Shown one piece after another: positions 8,243 to 18,083 of a stretch of 64,000 nt of DNA. The notes beneath the pieces are model-generated. The model made no database searches and was not told where the DNA came from. It saw only the letters and a program-made list of their open reading frames with translations. Each line of letters starts with the position of its first letter. Position 1 is the stretch's first letter. The position numbers were made by a program, and so were the translations under genes. Source of the stretch: Dehalococcoidia bacterium (GTDB lineage Bacteria > Chloroflexota > Dehalococcoidia > Lucifugimonadales > JAGWBF01); NCBI GenBank assembly GCA_021295955.1, contig JAGWBJ010000001.1, positions 62,001 to 126,000 of the forward strand, read 5' to 3'.

Positions 8243-9061
8243 TCAGATTATCGGTTGGGGATACACGACCCGCATTAAGCACAGGCCCTTGGCTGGCAGT
8301 GAGGGACAGTTCCTCAACTCCCTCAGCGAGCCGTCCGTCAACCTCTTCGTTATGTCCGTCTCCAGTTTCCCCAAGCCCACCTGCACCAAGACTCCGTTGG
8401 CGCGACGTATCAGGTGGGGCAGGAAGCCGTCGGCCTCGGCGTCTATCAGCACCCTGTCCTCCACCGCCTGCACGTCCCATCGGATCACGCGGCGGACCGA
8501 ACTCCGGTGGGGAGGCAGCGGCACCGTCAGCGCGGAGAAGTCCCGGGTCCCGCACAAATGGCCCGCGGCCTCGTGCATCCTGGCGAGGTCCAGTGTACCG
8601 GGCACCCAGTGGGCGTAGTTGCGCAGGAGGGCCGGCGGCCACTTGGTGTTCAGCACCGTGTACCGGTAGGCCCGACTGACGGCGCACCGCCTGGAGTCGA
8701 ACTCCAGGTCCACCTGAGAGACCCCCCTTACCCGGATGTCCTCGGGCAGGTGGGCGTTCAGCGCCCTGGGGAAGGTATCGATGGTGTAAGGTGCGGCGGT
8801 CAGAAAGTCCACCACCTGACCGCTTGCATGGGCCCCTGAGTCTGTCCTGCCGGCCCCCCTGATCCTGATATTCTCTCCCGTGAACCTGGCCAGGGCCTTC
8901 TCGACCTCACCCTGTATGGTCGGTACGCCCCTCTGCCACTGAAACCCCTTGTACCGGGTGCCGTCGTACTCCAGGAGCACGGCCAGCCTCCGGCTCTCGC
9001 CGCGCCGTGGCTCCTCGGAAAGGCCGGCGTCCAGGCCGAGTCCCCTGGAGTCCTCGGACAC
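8243..9061 (-). CDS. truA: tRNA pseudouridine(38-40) synthase TruA
   Basis: TruA converts uridines 38-40 of the tRNA anticodon arm to pseudouridine. The catalytic motif GAGRTDSGAHA holds Asp74, and FALARY-like and RRVIRWD segments are present. At 272 residues it has about 22 extra N-terminal residues (Ser/Glu/Arg-rich) before RLAVLLEYDGT, where most family members begin. It lies between rplQ and rplM, a common neighbourhood in Gram-positives and Chloroflexota. Confidence 0.96.
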   Translation of the reverse strand: MSEDSRGLGLDAGLSEEPRRGESRRLAVLLEYDGTRYKGFQWQRGVPTIQGEVEKALARFTGENIRIRGAGRTDSGAHASGQVVDFLTAAPYTIDTFPRALNAHLPEDIRVRGVSQVDLEFDSRRCAVSRAYRYTVLNTKWPPALLRNYAHWVPGTLDLARMHEAAGHLCGTRDFSALTVPLPPHRSSVRRVIRWDVQAVEDRVLIDAEADGFLPHLIRRANGVLVQVGLGKLETDITKRLTDGSLRELRNCPSLPAKGLCLMRVVYPQPII

Positions 9062-9072
9062 GGCCCCGGGGG

Positions 9073-9426
9073 CTAGACCAGCTCCACCAAAGCCATGGGA
9101 GCGGCATCCCCCTTTCGCGGCCCCAGCTTGATGACCCTGGTATAGCCTCCGGTCCTCTCGGCGTACCTCTCGGCCAGGTCGTCGAAGACCTTTCGTATCA
9201 CCGCCTTGTTTGGGACCTTGGCAATGGCCAGGCGCCGGTGATGGAGCGTGCCCTTCTTGCCATAGGTGATGAGCTTGTCCACGGTCCTCTTGGCCTCGGA
9301 GGCCTTGGCCTCTGTGGTCACGATCCGCTCATGGCGGATCACCTCTGCCGCCAGGGAGCGCAGCAACGCCCTCCTCTGGTCCTTGCCCCTACCGAGCTTC
9401 TTTCCTGCGATTCGGTGTACCGTCAT
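9073..9426 (-). CDS. rplQ: 50S ribosomal protein L17
   Basis: A normal-length (117 residues) bacterial L17, with [18 protein letters not shown] at the N-terminus and [19 protein letters not shown] at the end. Its ATG overlaps the TAA stop of rpoA by one base (TAATG), so the two are probably coupled. L17 lies near the exit tunnel on the 50S. Confidence 0.98.
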   Translation of the reverse strand: MTVHRIAGKKLGRGKDQRRALLRSLAAEVIRHERIVTTEAKASEAKRTVDKLITYGKKGTLHHRRLAIAKVPNKAVIRKVFDDLAERYAERTGGYTRVIKLGPRKGDAAPMALVELV

Positions 9427-10703
9427 TACTCTTCGTCGTCCTCTTCGTCGACGTCTTCTTCCTCAACCGCGTCGGCCTCAGGGAAGATAGGGGCCTCGTT
9501 GCTGTCGAATTGGGGGATCACGTCGCCATCCGAGGCGCTAACACGGCCCAACGCCTCCTGCGCCGCCCGGATGAAGTCCTCGGTGAGTACCCCTTCGGGG
9601 GCGGGTTGGCCGTCCGCACCAGCGGAAACGGCCAGGTCCGCTGCTCCGTCCTCCCCGGGCGCATCCGAGGGCACGCCGTCCTCGGCGGTCTCCACGCTGT
9701 GGCCCGTACGGGCGGCCAGCTCGTCGGAGCTGAGCATCTCTTCGTCGCGCAGCCTGTCCATCAGCTCGAGCAAGGACTTTTCACCGAAGTTCCTCACCTT
9801 CAGGAGCTCGCTGTTGCTCATCTCCAGCACGTGGCCCACCTTGGTGATGTGGGCCCGCTTGAGGCAGTTCAGGGTCCTGGGAGACAGCTCCAGCTTCTCG
9901 ATGGGTGTCTGGTACACCTCGGGTGGCACGGAGATGGTGGGCCGGTCGGGGCCGCCGCCCAACTCCTTGCCCAGGTCCTTGAACCTGTAGAAGTGGCTGA
10001 CGAGGGCGTCCGAGGACTTCCTCAGCGCCTCCACGGGACCGATGGTGCCGTCGGTCCACACCTCCAGCACCAGCCGCTCGTAGTCGGTCACGTGGCCCAC
10101 CCGGGTCCTCTCGACGCTGTAGTTGACCTTCCTCACCGGGTTGTATATGGCGTCGATGGGCAGCACCCCCATCAGGGGGCCTCCGATGACGTCGCCGCCC
10201 TGGGGCACCGGCTGGTACCCCTTGCCGTGGTCCACGTTGAACTCCACCGAAAGCACGGCGTCCTCAGAGTCCAGGGTGGCCAGGTGCAGCTCAGGGTTCA
10301 CGATCTCGAAGTCGGCGGAGGTGGCGATGTCGCCGGCGCACACTCTTCCCTCGCCGCGTATCTCCAGCCGCATCTTTCCGGGTCTCCCCGTCACTGAGCG
10401 GATGCATATCCCCTTGACATTCAGGAGGAACTCCATGACCTCCTCCTTCATGTTGGGGACCGTGGAATACTCGTGCAGCACCTCGTCGATTTTGACCCAG
10501 GTGATGGCCGTACCCTCGATGGAGCTCAGCAGCATGCGCCGCATGGGATTGCCCACGGTGATGCCGTACCCGCGCTCCAGAGGCTCGAAGGCGAACTTGC
10601 CGTAGGTCTCCGTCTCCTCCAGGATCTTTATCTCGGGGGCCAGGGGCTCCGTCCCACGTTCCGGCATGGTCTGGGACAGGATAGAGGTATCCAACATCGT
10701 CAT
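9426..10703 (-). CDS. rpoA: RNA polymerase alpha subunit with long acidic C-terminal extension
   Basis: The alpha subunit is 425 residues instead of the usual 315-330. Residues 1-240 are the dimerising N-terminal domain ([18 protein letters not shown] at about 44-61). Residues 265-320 are the alphaCTD, with the helix-hairpin-helix around [19 protein letters not shown]. After 325 comes a 100-residue Asp/Glu/Ala/Gly-rich tail ending [12 protein letters not shown]. The tail contains one predicted helical stretch ([15 protein letters not shown], about 375-389). I start at ATG 10703, five bases after CGAGG; ATG 10697 is a close alternative. Confidence 0.96.
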   Translation of the reverse strand: MTMLDTSILSQTMPERGTEPLAPEIKILEETETYGKFAFEPLERGYGITVGNPMRRMLLSSIEGTAITWVKIDEVLHEYSTVPNMKEEVMEFLLNVKGICIRSVTGRPGKMRLEIRGEGRVCAGDIATSADFEIVNPELHLATLDSEDAVLSVEFNVDHGKGYQPVPQGGDVIGGPLMGVLPIDAIYNPVRKVNYSVERTRVGHVTDYERLVLEVWTDGTIGPVEALRKSSDALVSHFYRFKDLGKELGGGPDRPTISVPPEVYQTPIEKLELSPRTLNCLKRAHITKVGHVLEMSNSELLKVRNFGEKSLLELMDRLRDEEMLSSDELAARTGHSVETAEDGVPSDAPGEDGAADLAVSAGADGQPAPEGVLTEDFIRAAQEALGRVSASDGDVIPQFDSNEAPIFPEADAVEEEDVDEEDDEE

Positions 10704-10705
10704 AA

Positions 10706-11332
10706 CTACCTCGAGTAGTACTCCACTATAAGGCGGGTATCGATGGCCTGCTCCAGGTCCTCGGCCGCCGGCATGGAAGCCACGGTCCCGGACATATGGG
10801 TCGTATCCAGGTTGAGCCATTGGGGCACGGGTCTCTTGGGAATGTCCTCGGTGAAGGCCTTGAAGAAGTCCCGCTCCTTGTGGGACTCCTTCCAGGTGAT
10901 CACGTCCCCCTGGGACAGGGCGTAAGAGGGTATCTTGGTCTTGCGTCCGTTCACGGCGAAGTGGCCGTGGAGCACAAGCTGGCGGGCCTGGCGGCGGGAA
11001 TCGCAGAACCCCAGCCTGTAGACGGCGTTGTCCAGCCTGCGCTCCAGAAGCTCCATGAGGTACTGGCCCGTAACCCCGGGCTTCTTGAAAGCCTGGTCCA
11101 TGTACCGGCTGAACTGCCGCTCCATGACACCGTACATGTAACGCGCCTTCTGCTTTTCCTTAAGCTGGATCCCGTGGTCGGAGATTCGGCGCCTGCGCTG
11201 GGAGCGGTCTCCCGGCGGCGTCCGGCGGCGCTCGATGGCGCACTTGGGAGTAAAGCACCGCTCCCCCTTGAGAAACAGCTTCTCTCCGACTCTCCGGCAC
11301 AGCCTGCATGCCGGTCCAGTGTATCTTGCCAT
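10706..11332 (-). CDS. rpsD: 30S ribosomal protein S4 (zinc-binding form)
   Basis: S4 starts 16S rRNA folding on the 30S. This 208-residue copy is the C+ form: Cys9, Cys12, Cys26 and Cys31 form a zinc site at the N-terminus. The S4 RNA-binding domain follows RRLDNAVYRLGF (about 96-107). It ends IDTRLIVEYYSR as usual. In many bacteria S4 represses its own operon; no leader structure was examined here. Confidence 0.98.
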   Translation of the reverse strand: MARYTGPACRLCRRVGEKLFLKGERCFTPKCAIERRRTPPGDRSQRRRRISDHGIQLKEKQKARYMYGVMERQFSRYMDQAFKKPGVTGQYLMELLERRLDNAVYRLGFCDSRRQARQLVLHGHFAVNGRKTKIPSYALSQGDVITWKESHKERDFFKAFTEDIPKRPVPQWLNLDTTHMSGTVASMPAAEDLEQAIDTRLIVEYYSR

Positions 11333-11342
11333 TGACTCTCCT

Positions 11343-11726
11343 CTACACCCTTCTTCGCTTGGGCGGCCGGCACCCGTTGTGGGGGATGGGCGTTATATCC
11401 CGTATGCTGGTGATGGTCAGCCCGGCGGCCTGGAGGGACCGTATCGCCGCCTCCCTGCCCGCACCGGGGCCCTTGATGTACACGTCCACCTGCCGCAGTC
11501 CCTGGTCCATCCCCCGGCGCGCGGCCTGCTCGGCCGCCCGCTGGGCGGCAAAGGCCGTGCCCTTGCGGGAGCCGCGGAAGCCCGAAGCCCCCGAGCTGGT
11601 GGAGACAAGCACGCTGCCCTGGGGGTCGGTGAGGGTCACCAGTGTGTTGTTGAAGGTCGAATGGATGTGGGCCTTGCCCCTGGGCACTACTCGCCTCTCC
11701 CTCCGACGGCTTCTTGGTCTGGCCAT
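11343..11726 (-). CDS. rpsK: 30S ribosomal protein S11
   Basis: S11, 127 residues, of the 30S platform. The segments [37 protein letters not shown] and [18 protein letters not shown] are canonical. The N-terminus is a short Arg-rich run, as normal. It is flanked by rpsM and rpsD in the alpha-operon order. Confidence 0.99.
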   Translation of the reverse strand: MARPRSRRRERRVVPRGKAHIHSTFNNTLVTLTDPQGSVLVSTSSGASGFRGSRKGTAFAAQRAAEQAARRGMDQGLRQVDVYIKGPGAGREAAIRSLQAAGLTITSIRDITPIPHNGCRPPKRRRV

Positions 11727-11750
11727 GGAGCTCCTTTACTGCTTCTGCTG

Positions 11751-12143
11751 CTACTTCTTCGCGCCGGTCCTGCGGCCCCGGCCCGCGACGGTGCGCCTGG
11801 GGCCCTTCCTGGTCCGAGCGTTGGTCCTGGTCCTCTGGCCCCTGAGGGGGAGTCCCCTGCGATGGCGCAGTCCCCGGTAAGAGCCTATCTCGATGAGACG
11901 GCGGATGTTCATGGTGACCTCCCTGCGAAGGTCCCCCTCCACCTTGTACTCCCGGTCGATGAGCTCCCGCAGCCTGTCGATCTGACCCTCGGAGAGCTCC
12001 ACGATCTTGGGCTTGGGGTCGCCGTCTATGTCCGCCTTGCGAAGGATGTCCCCCGCCACAGCCGGCCCGATGCCGTAGATGTGCTGCAGCGCGACATCGA
12101 CCCTCTTTCGGTCGGGTATGTCAACACCAGCTACTCGGACCAT
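11751..12143 (-). CDS. rpsM: 30S ribosomal protein S13
   Basis: S13, 130 residues, of the 30S head; it bridges to L5 on the 50S and touches P-site tRNA. It opens [19 protein letters not shown] and carries [20 protein letters not shown], followed by the Lys/Arg-rich tail. It lies 18 bp after rpmJ. Confidence 0.99.
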   Translation of the reverse strand: MVRVAGVDIPDRKRVDVALQHIYGIGPAVAGDILRKADIDGDPKPKIVELSEGQIDRLRELIDREYKVEGDLRREVTMNIRRLIEIGSYRGLRHRRGLPLRGQRTRTNARTRKGPRRTVAGRGRRTGAKK

Positions 12144-12161
12144 CGTCGTCCTCCTCGGCCT

Positions 12162-12275
12162 CTAGCCTTGCCTCTGGGCGTGTCGCGGGTTGGAGCAGAT
12201 AATCCGCACCGACCCCTTACGCCTGATCACCCTGCACTTGTCGCAGCGCGGCTTAACCGACGCTCTGATCTTCAT
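12162..12275 (-). CDS. rpmJ: 50S ribosomal protein L36 (zinc-binding form)
   Basis: This 37-residue gene lies in the infA-rpsM gap. It reads [20 protein letters not shown] at the start and [11 protein letters not shown] at the end. Cys11, Cys14, Cys27 and His32 make the zinc ribbon of C+ L36. Its ribosome-binding region (AAGG) is supplied by a 20-bp tandem duplication of the end of infA. Confidence 0.97.
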   Translation of the reverse strand: MKIRASVKPRCDKCRVIRRKGSVRIICSNPRHAQRQG

Positions 12276-12276
12276 T

Positions 12277-12316
12277 CTTCACCTTACTTGAACCGGCTTT
12301 ACCTTACTTGAACCGG
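12277..12316. repeat. 20-bp tandem duplication of the infA 3' end
   Basis: Two 20-bp units (12277-12296 and 12297-12316) differ at one base. The right unit holds the last codons and stop of infA; the left one repeats them after the stop and places AAGG before the rpmJ start. Confidence 0.9.
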
Positions 12317-12522
12317 TAGGTTATGCGTCCGCGAGTGAGGTCGTAGGGCGAAAGCTCCACGAGGACCCGGTCTCCCGGAAGTACCCTGATGAAGTGCAGG
12401 CGTATCTTCCCCGAGACGTGGGCCAGGATCCTATGGTCGTTGGGCAGCTCCACCCGGAACATCCCGTTGGGGAGCGCCTCCGAGACCGTTGCCTCTACCT
12501 CGATCGCTTCCTTCTTGGCCAT
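12304..12522 (-). CDS. infA: Translation initiation factor IF-1
   Basis: IF-1 is a 72-residue single-OB-fold protein that blocks the A site during initiation. [20 protein letters not shown] and [19 protein letters not shown] are canonical. The ATG at 12522 is preceded by AAGGAGGT, a near-perfect Shine-Dalgarno. The longer frame upstream has no support. The 3' end is tandemly duplicated into the spacer before rpmJ. Confidence 0.98.
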   Translation of the reverse strand: MAKKEAIEVEATVSEALPNGMFRVELPNDHRILAHVSGKIRLHFIRVLPGDRVLVELSPYDLTRGRITYRFK

Positions 12523-12595
12523 GGACCTCCTTACATCGGTCCGCACATGGGTACATCGGCGCACCGGGACCGAGACCCCGTTGCGCCGCCGGGGG

Positions 12596-13399
12596 TTACC
12601 TCTGGGCGGTCAGCACCTCCGGCTCTCCGTCGGTTATGGCGATGGTGTGCTCGAAATGGGACGAGAGGCTGCCGTCCATCGTGACGATGGTCCAGTTGTC
12701 TTCCAGCACCCTGGTGTGCCAGTCACCTATGTTCACCATCGGCTCTATGGCTATGGTCATCCCCTTTCGGAGCAACGGGCCCTTCTTCGCCGTCCCGTAG
12801 TTGGGGACCTGGGGGTCCTCATGCAGAAAGCGACCCACCCCGTGGCCCACGTATTCCCGGACCACCGAGTAGCCCTGCGTCTCGGCGAAGGTCTGGACCG
12901 CCGAGCCTATGTCCCCGACCCTGGCCCCGTTCCTTGCGGCGTTGATACCCTCCCGCAGAGCCCGCCTCGTCACGTCCATCAGGGCCTTGGCCTCGTCGGA
13001 GACCCTGCCCACCGCCACCGTTATGGCCGCGTCACCGATGAACCCGTCGACCACGGCCCCGACGTCCATCTTGATCAGGTCGCCTTCCTGGAGCTGCCTG
13101 TCGCCCGGGATGCCGTGAACGATCTCCTCATTCACCGAGGTGCACAGCGTCGCGGGGAATCCCCGGTAACCCTTGAAGGCGGGTTTCCCCCCCAAGCGGA
13201 GTATCTCCTGGTAGGCGATGGCGTCCAGGTCCCGGGTCCTGATCCCGGGCCGAACCGACTCCTCCAGCAGCGTCAGGGTCGCCCCGACGATCGCTCCAGC
13301 CCTCCGCATGGCGTCCATCTCCTTGCGGGACTTGATGGTTATCCCTCCCGCGTAGGGCGATGGCGAGTTGGAGGCCGTTTCGATGTTCTCGATATTCAT
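12596..13399 (-). CDS. map: Methionine aminopeptidase, type I
   Basis: Map removes the initiator Met from nascent proteins. All five metal ligands are present: Asp112, Asp123, His186, Glu219 and Glu250; His95 is the substrate-side histidine. At 267 residues it is a plain type Ia enzyme with about 18 extra N-terminal residues. The order adk-map-infA is the common spc-operon arrangement. Confidence 0.98.
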   Translation of the reverse strand: MNIENIETASNSPSPYAGGITIKSRKEMDAMRRAGAIVGATLTLLEESVRPGIRTRDLDAIAYQEILRLGGKPAFKGYRGFPATLCTSVNEEIVHGIPGDRQLQEGDLIKMDVGAVVDGFIGDAAITVAVGRVSDEAKALMDVTRRALREGINAARNGARVGDIGSAVQTFAETQGYSVVREYVGHGVGRFLHEDPQVPNYGTAKKGPLLRKGMTIAIEPMVNIGDWHTRVLEDNWTIVTMDGSLSSHFEHTIAITDGEPEVLTAQR

Positions 13400-13456
13400 T
13401 TTACCACTTTCGTATACCCGTGACTAGAAGCCGACACCGTCGCGGAAACTACGTCT

Positions 13457-14149
13457 CTAGGGCCCTCCCACCGAGGGTCCCAGGTGCATGGCCTTCAGAA
13501 GCCGCTCCGCCACCTCGTCGATACGTCCGAGGCCGTCGACCTCCACCAGCTTGCCCGAGCGGGCGTAGTGGTCCAGCATGGGATGGGTCTCCTCATTGTA
13601 GACACGGATGCGCACCCGCACGGCCTCGGGCCGGTCGTCTTCCCTCTGAAGCAGGTCGCCGCCGCATCGGTCGCAACGCCCTGGGGTGGAGGGCGGCGCG
13701 GTCTTGATGTGATAGGAGGCCTGGCAGGCCCCGCAGATATGGCGCCCGCTCAGCCGGGCAACCAGCTCGTCGTCGGGCACGGATATGAGGATGACGTAGT
13801 CCACGGGCCTTCCACGGGCCGCCATATCGTCCAGGGCCTGGGCCTGGAACATGTTCCTGGGGAACCCGTCCAGCAGGTAGCCCTGCATGTCCAGGGGAGG
13901 CTGGATCCGCTCCAGCACCATCGCCGTGGTAATCTCGTCCGGCACTAACAGGCCGTTGTTCATGTATTCGCTGGCTTTGATTCCCAAAGGGGTACCCTTG
14001 CTCCGGTGATGCCTGAACAGGTCTCCGGAGGCTATGTGGGGAACGTCCAAGACCTCGGTCAGCTTCTTGGCCTGGGTCCCCTTTCCCGCCCCCGGGGGGC
14101 CCAGGATGATCAGCCGTTGGGGAAGGCTTCCTGCCTCTCTGCGGCCCAC
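13457..14149 (-). CDS. adk: Adenylate kinase (zinc-LID type)
   Basis: Adenylate kinase catalyses AMP + ATP to 2 ADP. The P-loop GPPGAGKGT is at 17-25, and DGFPRNMFQAQAL is the conserved central segment. The LID holds two CxxC pairs (CGAC and CDRC), the structural zinc site seen in Gram-positive enzymes. At 230 residues it has about 10 extra N-terminal residues. It starts 9 bp after secY ends. Confidence 0.98.
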   Translation of the reverse strand: MGRREAGSLPQRLIILGPPGAGKGTQAKKLTEVLDVPHIASGDLFRHHRSKGTPLGIKASEYMNNGLLVPDEITTAMVLERIQPPLDMQGYLLDGFPRNMFQAQALDDMAARGRPVDYVILISVPDDELVARLSGRHICGACQASYHIKTAPPSTPGRCDRCGGDLLQREDDRPEAVRVRIRVYNEETHPMLDHYARSGKLVEVDGLGRIDEVAERLLKAMHLGPSVGGP

Positions 14150-14158
14150 TTCCCCCGA

Positions 14159-15481
14159 CTACCTCAGAAAGCCTTCGTAGTTTCTCATCATGAGCTGGGC
14201 CTCGAGCTGCCGCAGGGTGTCCAGGGCCACTCCCACCATGATGAGCATGCTGATGCTGGGCAGCAGCGCTGCCTGCACGTCCGCCAGCAGCGACGCGGGG
14301 TAGGCGACGACCGCGACGAATCCCAGGTAGAGGGCTCCCCCGACCGTGAGCCGGAGTATGACCCGGTTGAGGTACTCCTGGGTAGGCGGCCCGGGCCTGA
14401 TGCCGGGGACGAACCCGCCGTTCTTCTGCAGGTTCTCGGCGAGCTGCTGCTGTTGGAACACGACCAGGGTGTAGAAGAAGGTGAAGGCCACCACCAGCAC
14501 GAAGGTCAGGACCCAGTAGAGCACGTGGTCGGGGGCGAACCAGCTCTGGAACATGACGGCCACCGACCCCACCCAGTCGTCCCTGACCCCCAGGAAGTTG
14601 GCTATCGTCCCGGGCAGGATCACTATCGAGAAGGCGAATATCACGGGAATCATGCCGGCCGAGTTGATCCTGAGGGGCAGGTATGTAGCCCCCGTTTGCC
14701 GGTACATCCTCCCACCTCGGAAGATGCTTCGGCCGTACTGGACGGGTATCCTCCGGTGCGCCTCCGTAAAGATCACGATGAGGGCAATGATCCCGACCCC
14801 GGTTATCGCCAGGGCCACGACCCCCCAGAAGCTGGCCTGGTCGGTCAGGTTCTGTATGAGGGTCGGAAAGCCCGCGACGATCCCCGCGAAGATTATCAGC
14901 GAGATGCCGTTGCCGATGCCCCGCTCGGTGATCAGCTCTCCCAGCCACACCAGGAACATGGTGCCGGCAACCAGGGACGCCAGCATCGCCACGGTGCCGA
15001 TCAGGTCGCCGCCCGCGCTGGGCCATACGCCGTCGATCACCCCGGCCTGCTGGACGAGCTGGAGCTGGCCGTAGCCCTGGGCCGCCGCTATGGGCACTGT
15101 GATCCAGTGGGTTATGCGGTTTATCTTCTGACGCCCGTACTCCCCCTCCCGGGACATGCGCTGCAGGCTGGGAATTACAGGCACCAGGAGCTGCATCACG
15201 ATGGAGGAGGTGATGTAGGGGAACACGCCCAGCGCCGCGACGCTCAGATTACGGAGGGCGCCCCCGCTGAACAGGTCCAGGAACCCCAGGAGCTGGTTGT
15301 TGGCGAAGAGGTTGTCCAGCCGGCCCTGGTCAATGCCCGGGATCGGCACCTGGGCCATGAAGCGGAAGACGGCCAGGATAAACAGGGTGAAGAGGATCTT
15401 CGCCCGCAGGTCGGGGATGCGGAAGGAGTCGATGGCGGCCTGTAGTAGCCGTGGTCTCTCCTCCGCCTCCTGCGTTACCAT
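14159..15481 (-). CDS. secY: Preprotein translocase channel subunit SecY
   Basis: SecY is the 440-residue pore of the SecYEG translocon, with ten membrane segments visible as hydrophobic runs. The family segments QVPIPGIDQ, FPYITSSIVMQLL, GIGNGISLIIFAGI and GLRPGPPTQEYL-like (here GIRPGPPTQEYLNRV) are present. It ends with the basic MMRNYEGFLR tail. It is in its normal place between rplO and adk. Confidence 0.98.
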   Translation of the reverse strand: MVTQEAEERPRLLQAAIDSFRIPDLRAKILFTLFILAVFRFMAQVPIPGIDQGRLDNLFANNQLLGFLDLFSGGALRNLSVAALGVFPYITSSIVMQLLVPVIPSLQRMSREGEYGRQKINRITHWITVPIAAAQGYGQLQLVQQAGVIDGVWPSAGGDLIGTVAMLASLVAGTMFLVWLGELITERGIGNGISLIIFAGIVAGFPTLIQNLTDQASFWGVVALAITGVGIIALIVIFTEAHRRIPVQYGRSIFRGGRMYRQTGATYLPLRINSAGMIPVIFAFSIVILPGTIANFLGVRDDWVGSVAVMFQSWFAPDHVLYWVLTFVLVVAFTFFYTLVVFQQQQLAENLQKNGGFVPGIRPGPPTQEYLNRVILRLTVGGALYLGFVAVVAYPASLLADVQAALLPSISMLIMVGVALDTLRQLEAQLMMRNYEGFLR

Positions 15482-15483
15482 CG

Positions 15484-15927
15484 CTAGACTACCTCGACCC
15501 CGCCCCCGGCCGCCTCTATCTTGTCCCTAGCGGACCGCGTGAACTTGTTGGCCTTGACCTGAAGGGCAACGGGCAGCTCACCGTCTCCCAGCACCTTGAC
15601 CGGGTACTTGAGCTTGCGCAGGTATCCGGACTCCACCAGCCCCTCGGGGGTCACGTCGGAGCCCGCGGGGAAGGCGGCGAGGTCGCCTACCTTGATGAGG
15701 TGATACCTGGTCTTGAAGATGTTGGTGAAGCCCCGTTTCATGGGCAGTCCCTTTATCAGGGGGAGCTGCCCGCCCTCGAAGCCAGGCCGTATGCCCCGGC
15801 CCGACCGGGACTTCTGGCCCTTCATACCCCGGCCGGAGTAGCCGCCGTGCCCGCTGGCGTCGCCGCGGCCCAGCCGCTTGCGGGGGCGCCTTGCCCCCTT
15901 GGGCGGGGACACCTGGTGAGCCATCAT
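15484..15927 (-). CDS. rplO: 50S ribosomal protein L15
   Basis: L15, 147 residues, a late 50S assembly protein. The Gly/Arg-rich N-terminus ([19 protein letters not shown]) and [18 protein letters not shown] are canonical. Its start overlaps the stop of rpmD (ATGATG) and its stop lies 2 bp before secY. Confidence 0.98.
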   Translation of the reverse strand: MMAHQVSPPKGARRPRKRLGRGDASGHGGYSGRGMKGQKSRSGRGIRPGFEGGQLPLIKGLPMKRGFTNIFKTRYHLIKVGDLAAFPAGSDVTPEGLVESGYLRKLKYPVKVLGDGELPVALQVKANKFTRSARDKIEAAGGGVEVV

Positions 15928-16184
15928 TTCTTGGCCTTCGCTTCCTTTCCGCTATTCTTGACGGTGCGTTTTCGGCCCTTGGACCGGCCGGCGGGCTCGG
16001 GCTCCTCTATCTCTTCGACGGTCACCAGGTGGGCCACTTTGTGGACCATCCCCCGAATGGAGGGGTTGTCCCGGTGCACCACGGTCTGGTTGAGACGCCT
16101 CAGACCCAGGGACCGGACCACCTCCCGGTGTCCGGCCCGATACCCGATCTGACTCTTGGTCCACGTTATGCGGAGAAGCACCAT
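15924..16184 (-). CDS. rpmD: 50S ribosomal protein L30 with basic C-terminal extension
   Basis: L30 here has 86 residues. The first 60 are a normal L30: [20 protein letters not shown], then [20 protein letters not shown] and [14 protein letters not shown]. Residues 61-86 are an added Lys/Glu/Pro-rich tail ending KEAKAKK. The start is ATG 16184; the longer in-frame reading upstream is an antisense-like extension across rpsE. It overlaps rplO by four bases. Confidence 0.95.
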   Translation of the reverse strand: MVLLRITWTKSQIGYRAGHREVVRSLGLRRLNQTVVHRDNPSIRGMVHKVAHLVTVEEIEEPEPAGRSKGRKRTVKNSGKEAKAKK

Positions 16185-16210
16185 CTTACACCCACGATCT
16201 CCAGGGAAAT

Positions 16211-16729
16211 CTACCTGTCCGGCCTGGGGGTGACCTTGCGCTTGGCCAGCTCCTCCGCCGGGTTCCGCAGCTTCTTGAGGGCGTCCAGCGTCGCGGCCAC
16301 CACGTTGATGTGGTTCCTGGAGCCAAGACACTTGGCCACTCCGTCCTTGACGCCGGCCAGGTCCAGAACCGCACGGACCACCCCGGCGGCGATTATTCCC
16401 GTACCCGCCGGGGCCGGCTTGATGAGCACCAGGGAGGCGCCCTTCCTCCCCGAGGTCTCCTGGGGTATGGTGCTGCCCTTCAATGGGACCGTAATCAGCC
16501 CCTTCTTGGCCAGGGCGTTTCCCTTCCGGACGGCATCGGGAATGGCAAGGGCCTTTCCCAGGCCCGCTCCCACGCTGCCCTCGCCGTCGCCGACCACCAC
16601 CAGGGCATTGAACCGCAGGTTTCGACCGCCCTTGACCACCTTGGCGATGCGCCGGGTGAATACCACCCGCTCGTTGAGCCCGCTCGCGTCGGTCCTGTCG
16701 CCAGTCTGCCGTGGACCTATAGAAACCAT
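16211..16729 (-). CDS. rpsE: 30S ribosomal protein S5
   Basis: S5, 172 residues, helps decoding fidelity. It has [20 protein letters not shown] at the N-terminus, [20 protein letters not shown], and [21 protein letters not shown]. The ATG at 16729 overlaps the TGA of rplR (ATGA). It is in the normal place between L18 and L30. Confidence 0.98.
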   Translation of the reverse strand: MVSIGPRQTGDRTDASGLNERVVFTRRIAKVVKGGRNLRFNALVVVGDGEGSVGAGLGKALAIPDAVRKGNALAKKGLITVPLKGSTIPQETSGRKGASLVLIKPAPAGTGIIAAGVVRAVLDLAGVKDGVAKCLGSRNHINVVAATLDALKKLRNPAEELAKRKVTPRPDR

Positions 16730-17094
16730 CAGAAGACCAGACCTCCCTCTCTGGCACCGTCGGCAAGGGACTTGATCCTGCCGTGGTACTTGTACCCGCC
16801 TCGGTCGAACACCACCCTGGTGGCGCCCTTGGCCATGGCGCGGGTGGCGATTACGCTCCCGACGATCTTGGCGACGTCGGTCTTGGGGACGTTCTCCGAG
16901 GGCCTCAGCTCCGGCTCGTTGCTGGAGACGGCCGCGATGGTGTGGCCGTGGACGTCGTCGATGACCTGGGCGTAGATGTGCCGAAGACTCCGGAACACGC
17001 ACAGCCTGGGCCTGTCGGGGGTTCCGTATACCCTCCGACGCACCCTGACGTGCCGTGCCAGCCGAAGCTTTCTGGAGTCCTTGTCTCTGGGCAT
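16729..17094 (-). CDS. rplR: 50S ribosomal protein L18
   Basis: L18, 121 residues, binds 5S rRNA with L5 and L25. [20 protein letters not shown] and [20 protein letters not shown] are typical. It overlaps rplF at its start (TGATG) and rpsE at its end (ATGA). Confidence 0.98.
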   Translation of the reverse strand: MPRDKDSRKLRLARHVRVRRRVYGTPDRPRLCVFRSLRHIYAQVIDDVHGHTIAAVSSNEPELRPSENVPKTDVAKIVGSVIATRAMAKGATRVVFDRGGYKYHGRIKSLADGAREGGLVF

Positions 17095-17678
17095 CAGCTC
17101 TTCCTCGCGGCCGCCTTCCCGGGCTTCAGCCGCAGCACCTCGCCGGCGTACCGGATACCCTTCTCCTTGTAGGCGTTGGGGGGCCGTACCTTTCGGATGA
17201 CGGCGGCCAGCTGGCCCACCTTCTGCTTGTCGTTGCCCTCTACGTGGATGCGGTTGTTGCCCTCCACGCTCAGGGTGACTCCCTCCAGGGGCTGGACGTC
17301 CACCGAGTGGCTGAAGCCTACGTTGAGGGTTATCCCGGCGCCCGACTGCTGGACCCTGTAGCCCACCCCCATGAGCTCCAGGGTCTTCCGGTATCCGTCG
17401 GTGGTGCCGGTGATGGCGTTGGCAATGAGAGTCCGCGTGAGGCCGTGCAGGGAGCGGTGGAACTTTCTGGCCGACTGGCGCTCCACCATTACCTCCCCGT
17501 CCTCGACCCTGACGTTCACCTCGGGATGTATGGGTTGCTTGATGGTCCCCCTGGGTCCCTTTACCGTTACCTCCGCGTAGTCCACGGTAACCTCGACCTC
17601 GGCCGGGATGGGTATGGCCTTGCGGCCCAGCCTGGACAGGGTCCTGGTGGGACCGTTCTTCGCGCCGTTACCAGACAT
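17094..17678 (-). CDS. rplF: 50S ribosomal protein L6
   Basis: L6, 194 residues, near the L7/L12 stalk base. [19 protein letters not shown] starts the first domain, and the end [20 protein letters not shown] is the family signature. I start at ATG 17678, which overlaps the end of rpsH by 11 bp; a longer frame upstream reads against rpsH and has no support. Confidence 0.97.
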   Translation of the reverse strand: MSGNGAKNGPTRTLSRLGRKAIPIPAEVEVTVDYAEVTVKGPRGTIKQPIHPEVNVRVEDGEVMVERQSARKFHRSLHGLTRTLIANAITGTTDGYRKTLELMGVGYRVQQSGAGITLNVGFSHSVDVQPLEGVTLSVEGNNRIHVEGNDKQKVGQLAAVIRKVRPPNAYKEKGIRYAGEVLRLKPGKAAARKS

Positions 17679-18066
17679 AGCAGAGCAACTCCCCTCCGAC
17701 CCCCTGGCGCCAGGCCTCCCGGCCCGTCTTGAGTCCCCACGAGGTGGACAGAATGGCGATGCCAAGGCCGCCGTAAACCCTGGGAATCTCCCCCTTACCG
17801 ACGTAGACCCGTAGGCCCGGCTTGCTGATCCGTTTCAGCCCGTTGATGGCAGGCTCGCGCCCCTCCCTGTAGGCCAGATGGACCCGGAGCATGGGGCGCG
17901 GCTGGGCCCGGAGCATGTCGAAGTCCCTGATGAAGCCCTCGTCCTTCAGGATGCGGGCGATGCCCAGCTTGATCTTGGACACGGGCATCACCAGGGAGTC
18001 GTGCCTCATCCCTTGGGCGTTGCGTATGCGTGTAAGCATATCGGCGATTGGGTCTGTAACGGGCAT
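17668..18066 (-). CDS. rpsH: 30S ribosomal protein S8
   Basis: S8, 132 residues, a primary 16S rRNA binder. It has TDPIADMLTRIRNAQ at the N-terminus and ends [11 protein letters not shown], the usual C-terminus. The last 11 bp overlap rplF. It follows the zinc-type S14 gene by 17 bp. Confidence 0.98.
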   Translation of the reverse strand: MPVTDPIADMLTRIRNAQGMRHDSLVMPVSKIKLGIARILKDEGFIRDFDMLRAQPRPMLRVHLAYREGREPAINGLKRISKPGLRVYVGKGEIPRVYGGLGIAILSTSWGLKTGREAWRQGVGGELLCYVW

Positions 18067-18083
18067 GGTTGCTTATTCTCCGG

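Noticed and set aside
15924-16766. A 280-codon minus-strand frame containing L30 at its end.
   Set aside because: The upstream part overlaps rpsE in another frame; only the last 86 codons are L30.
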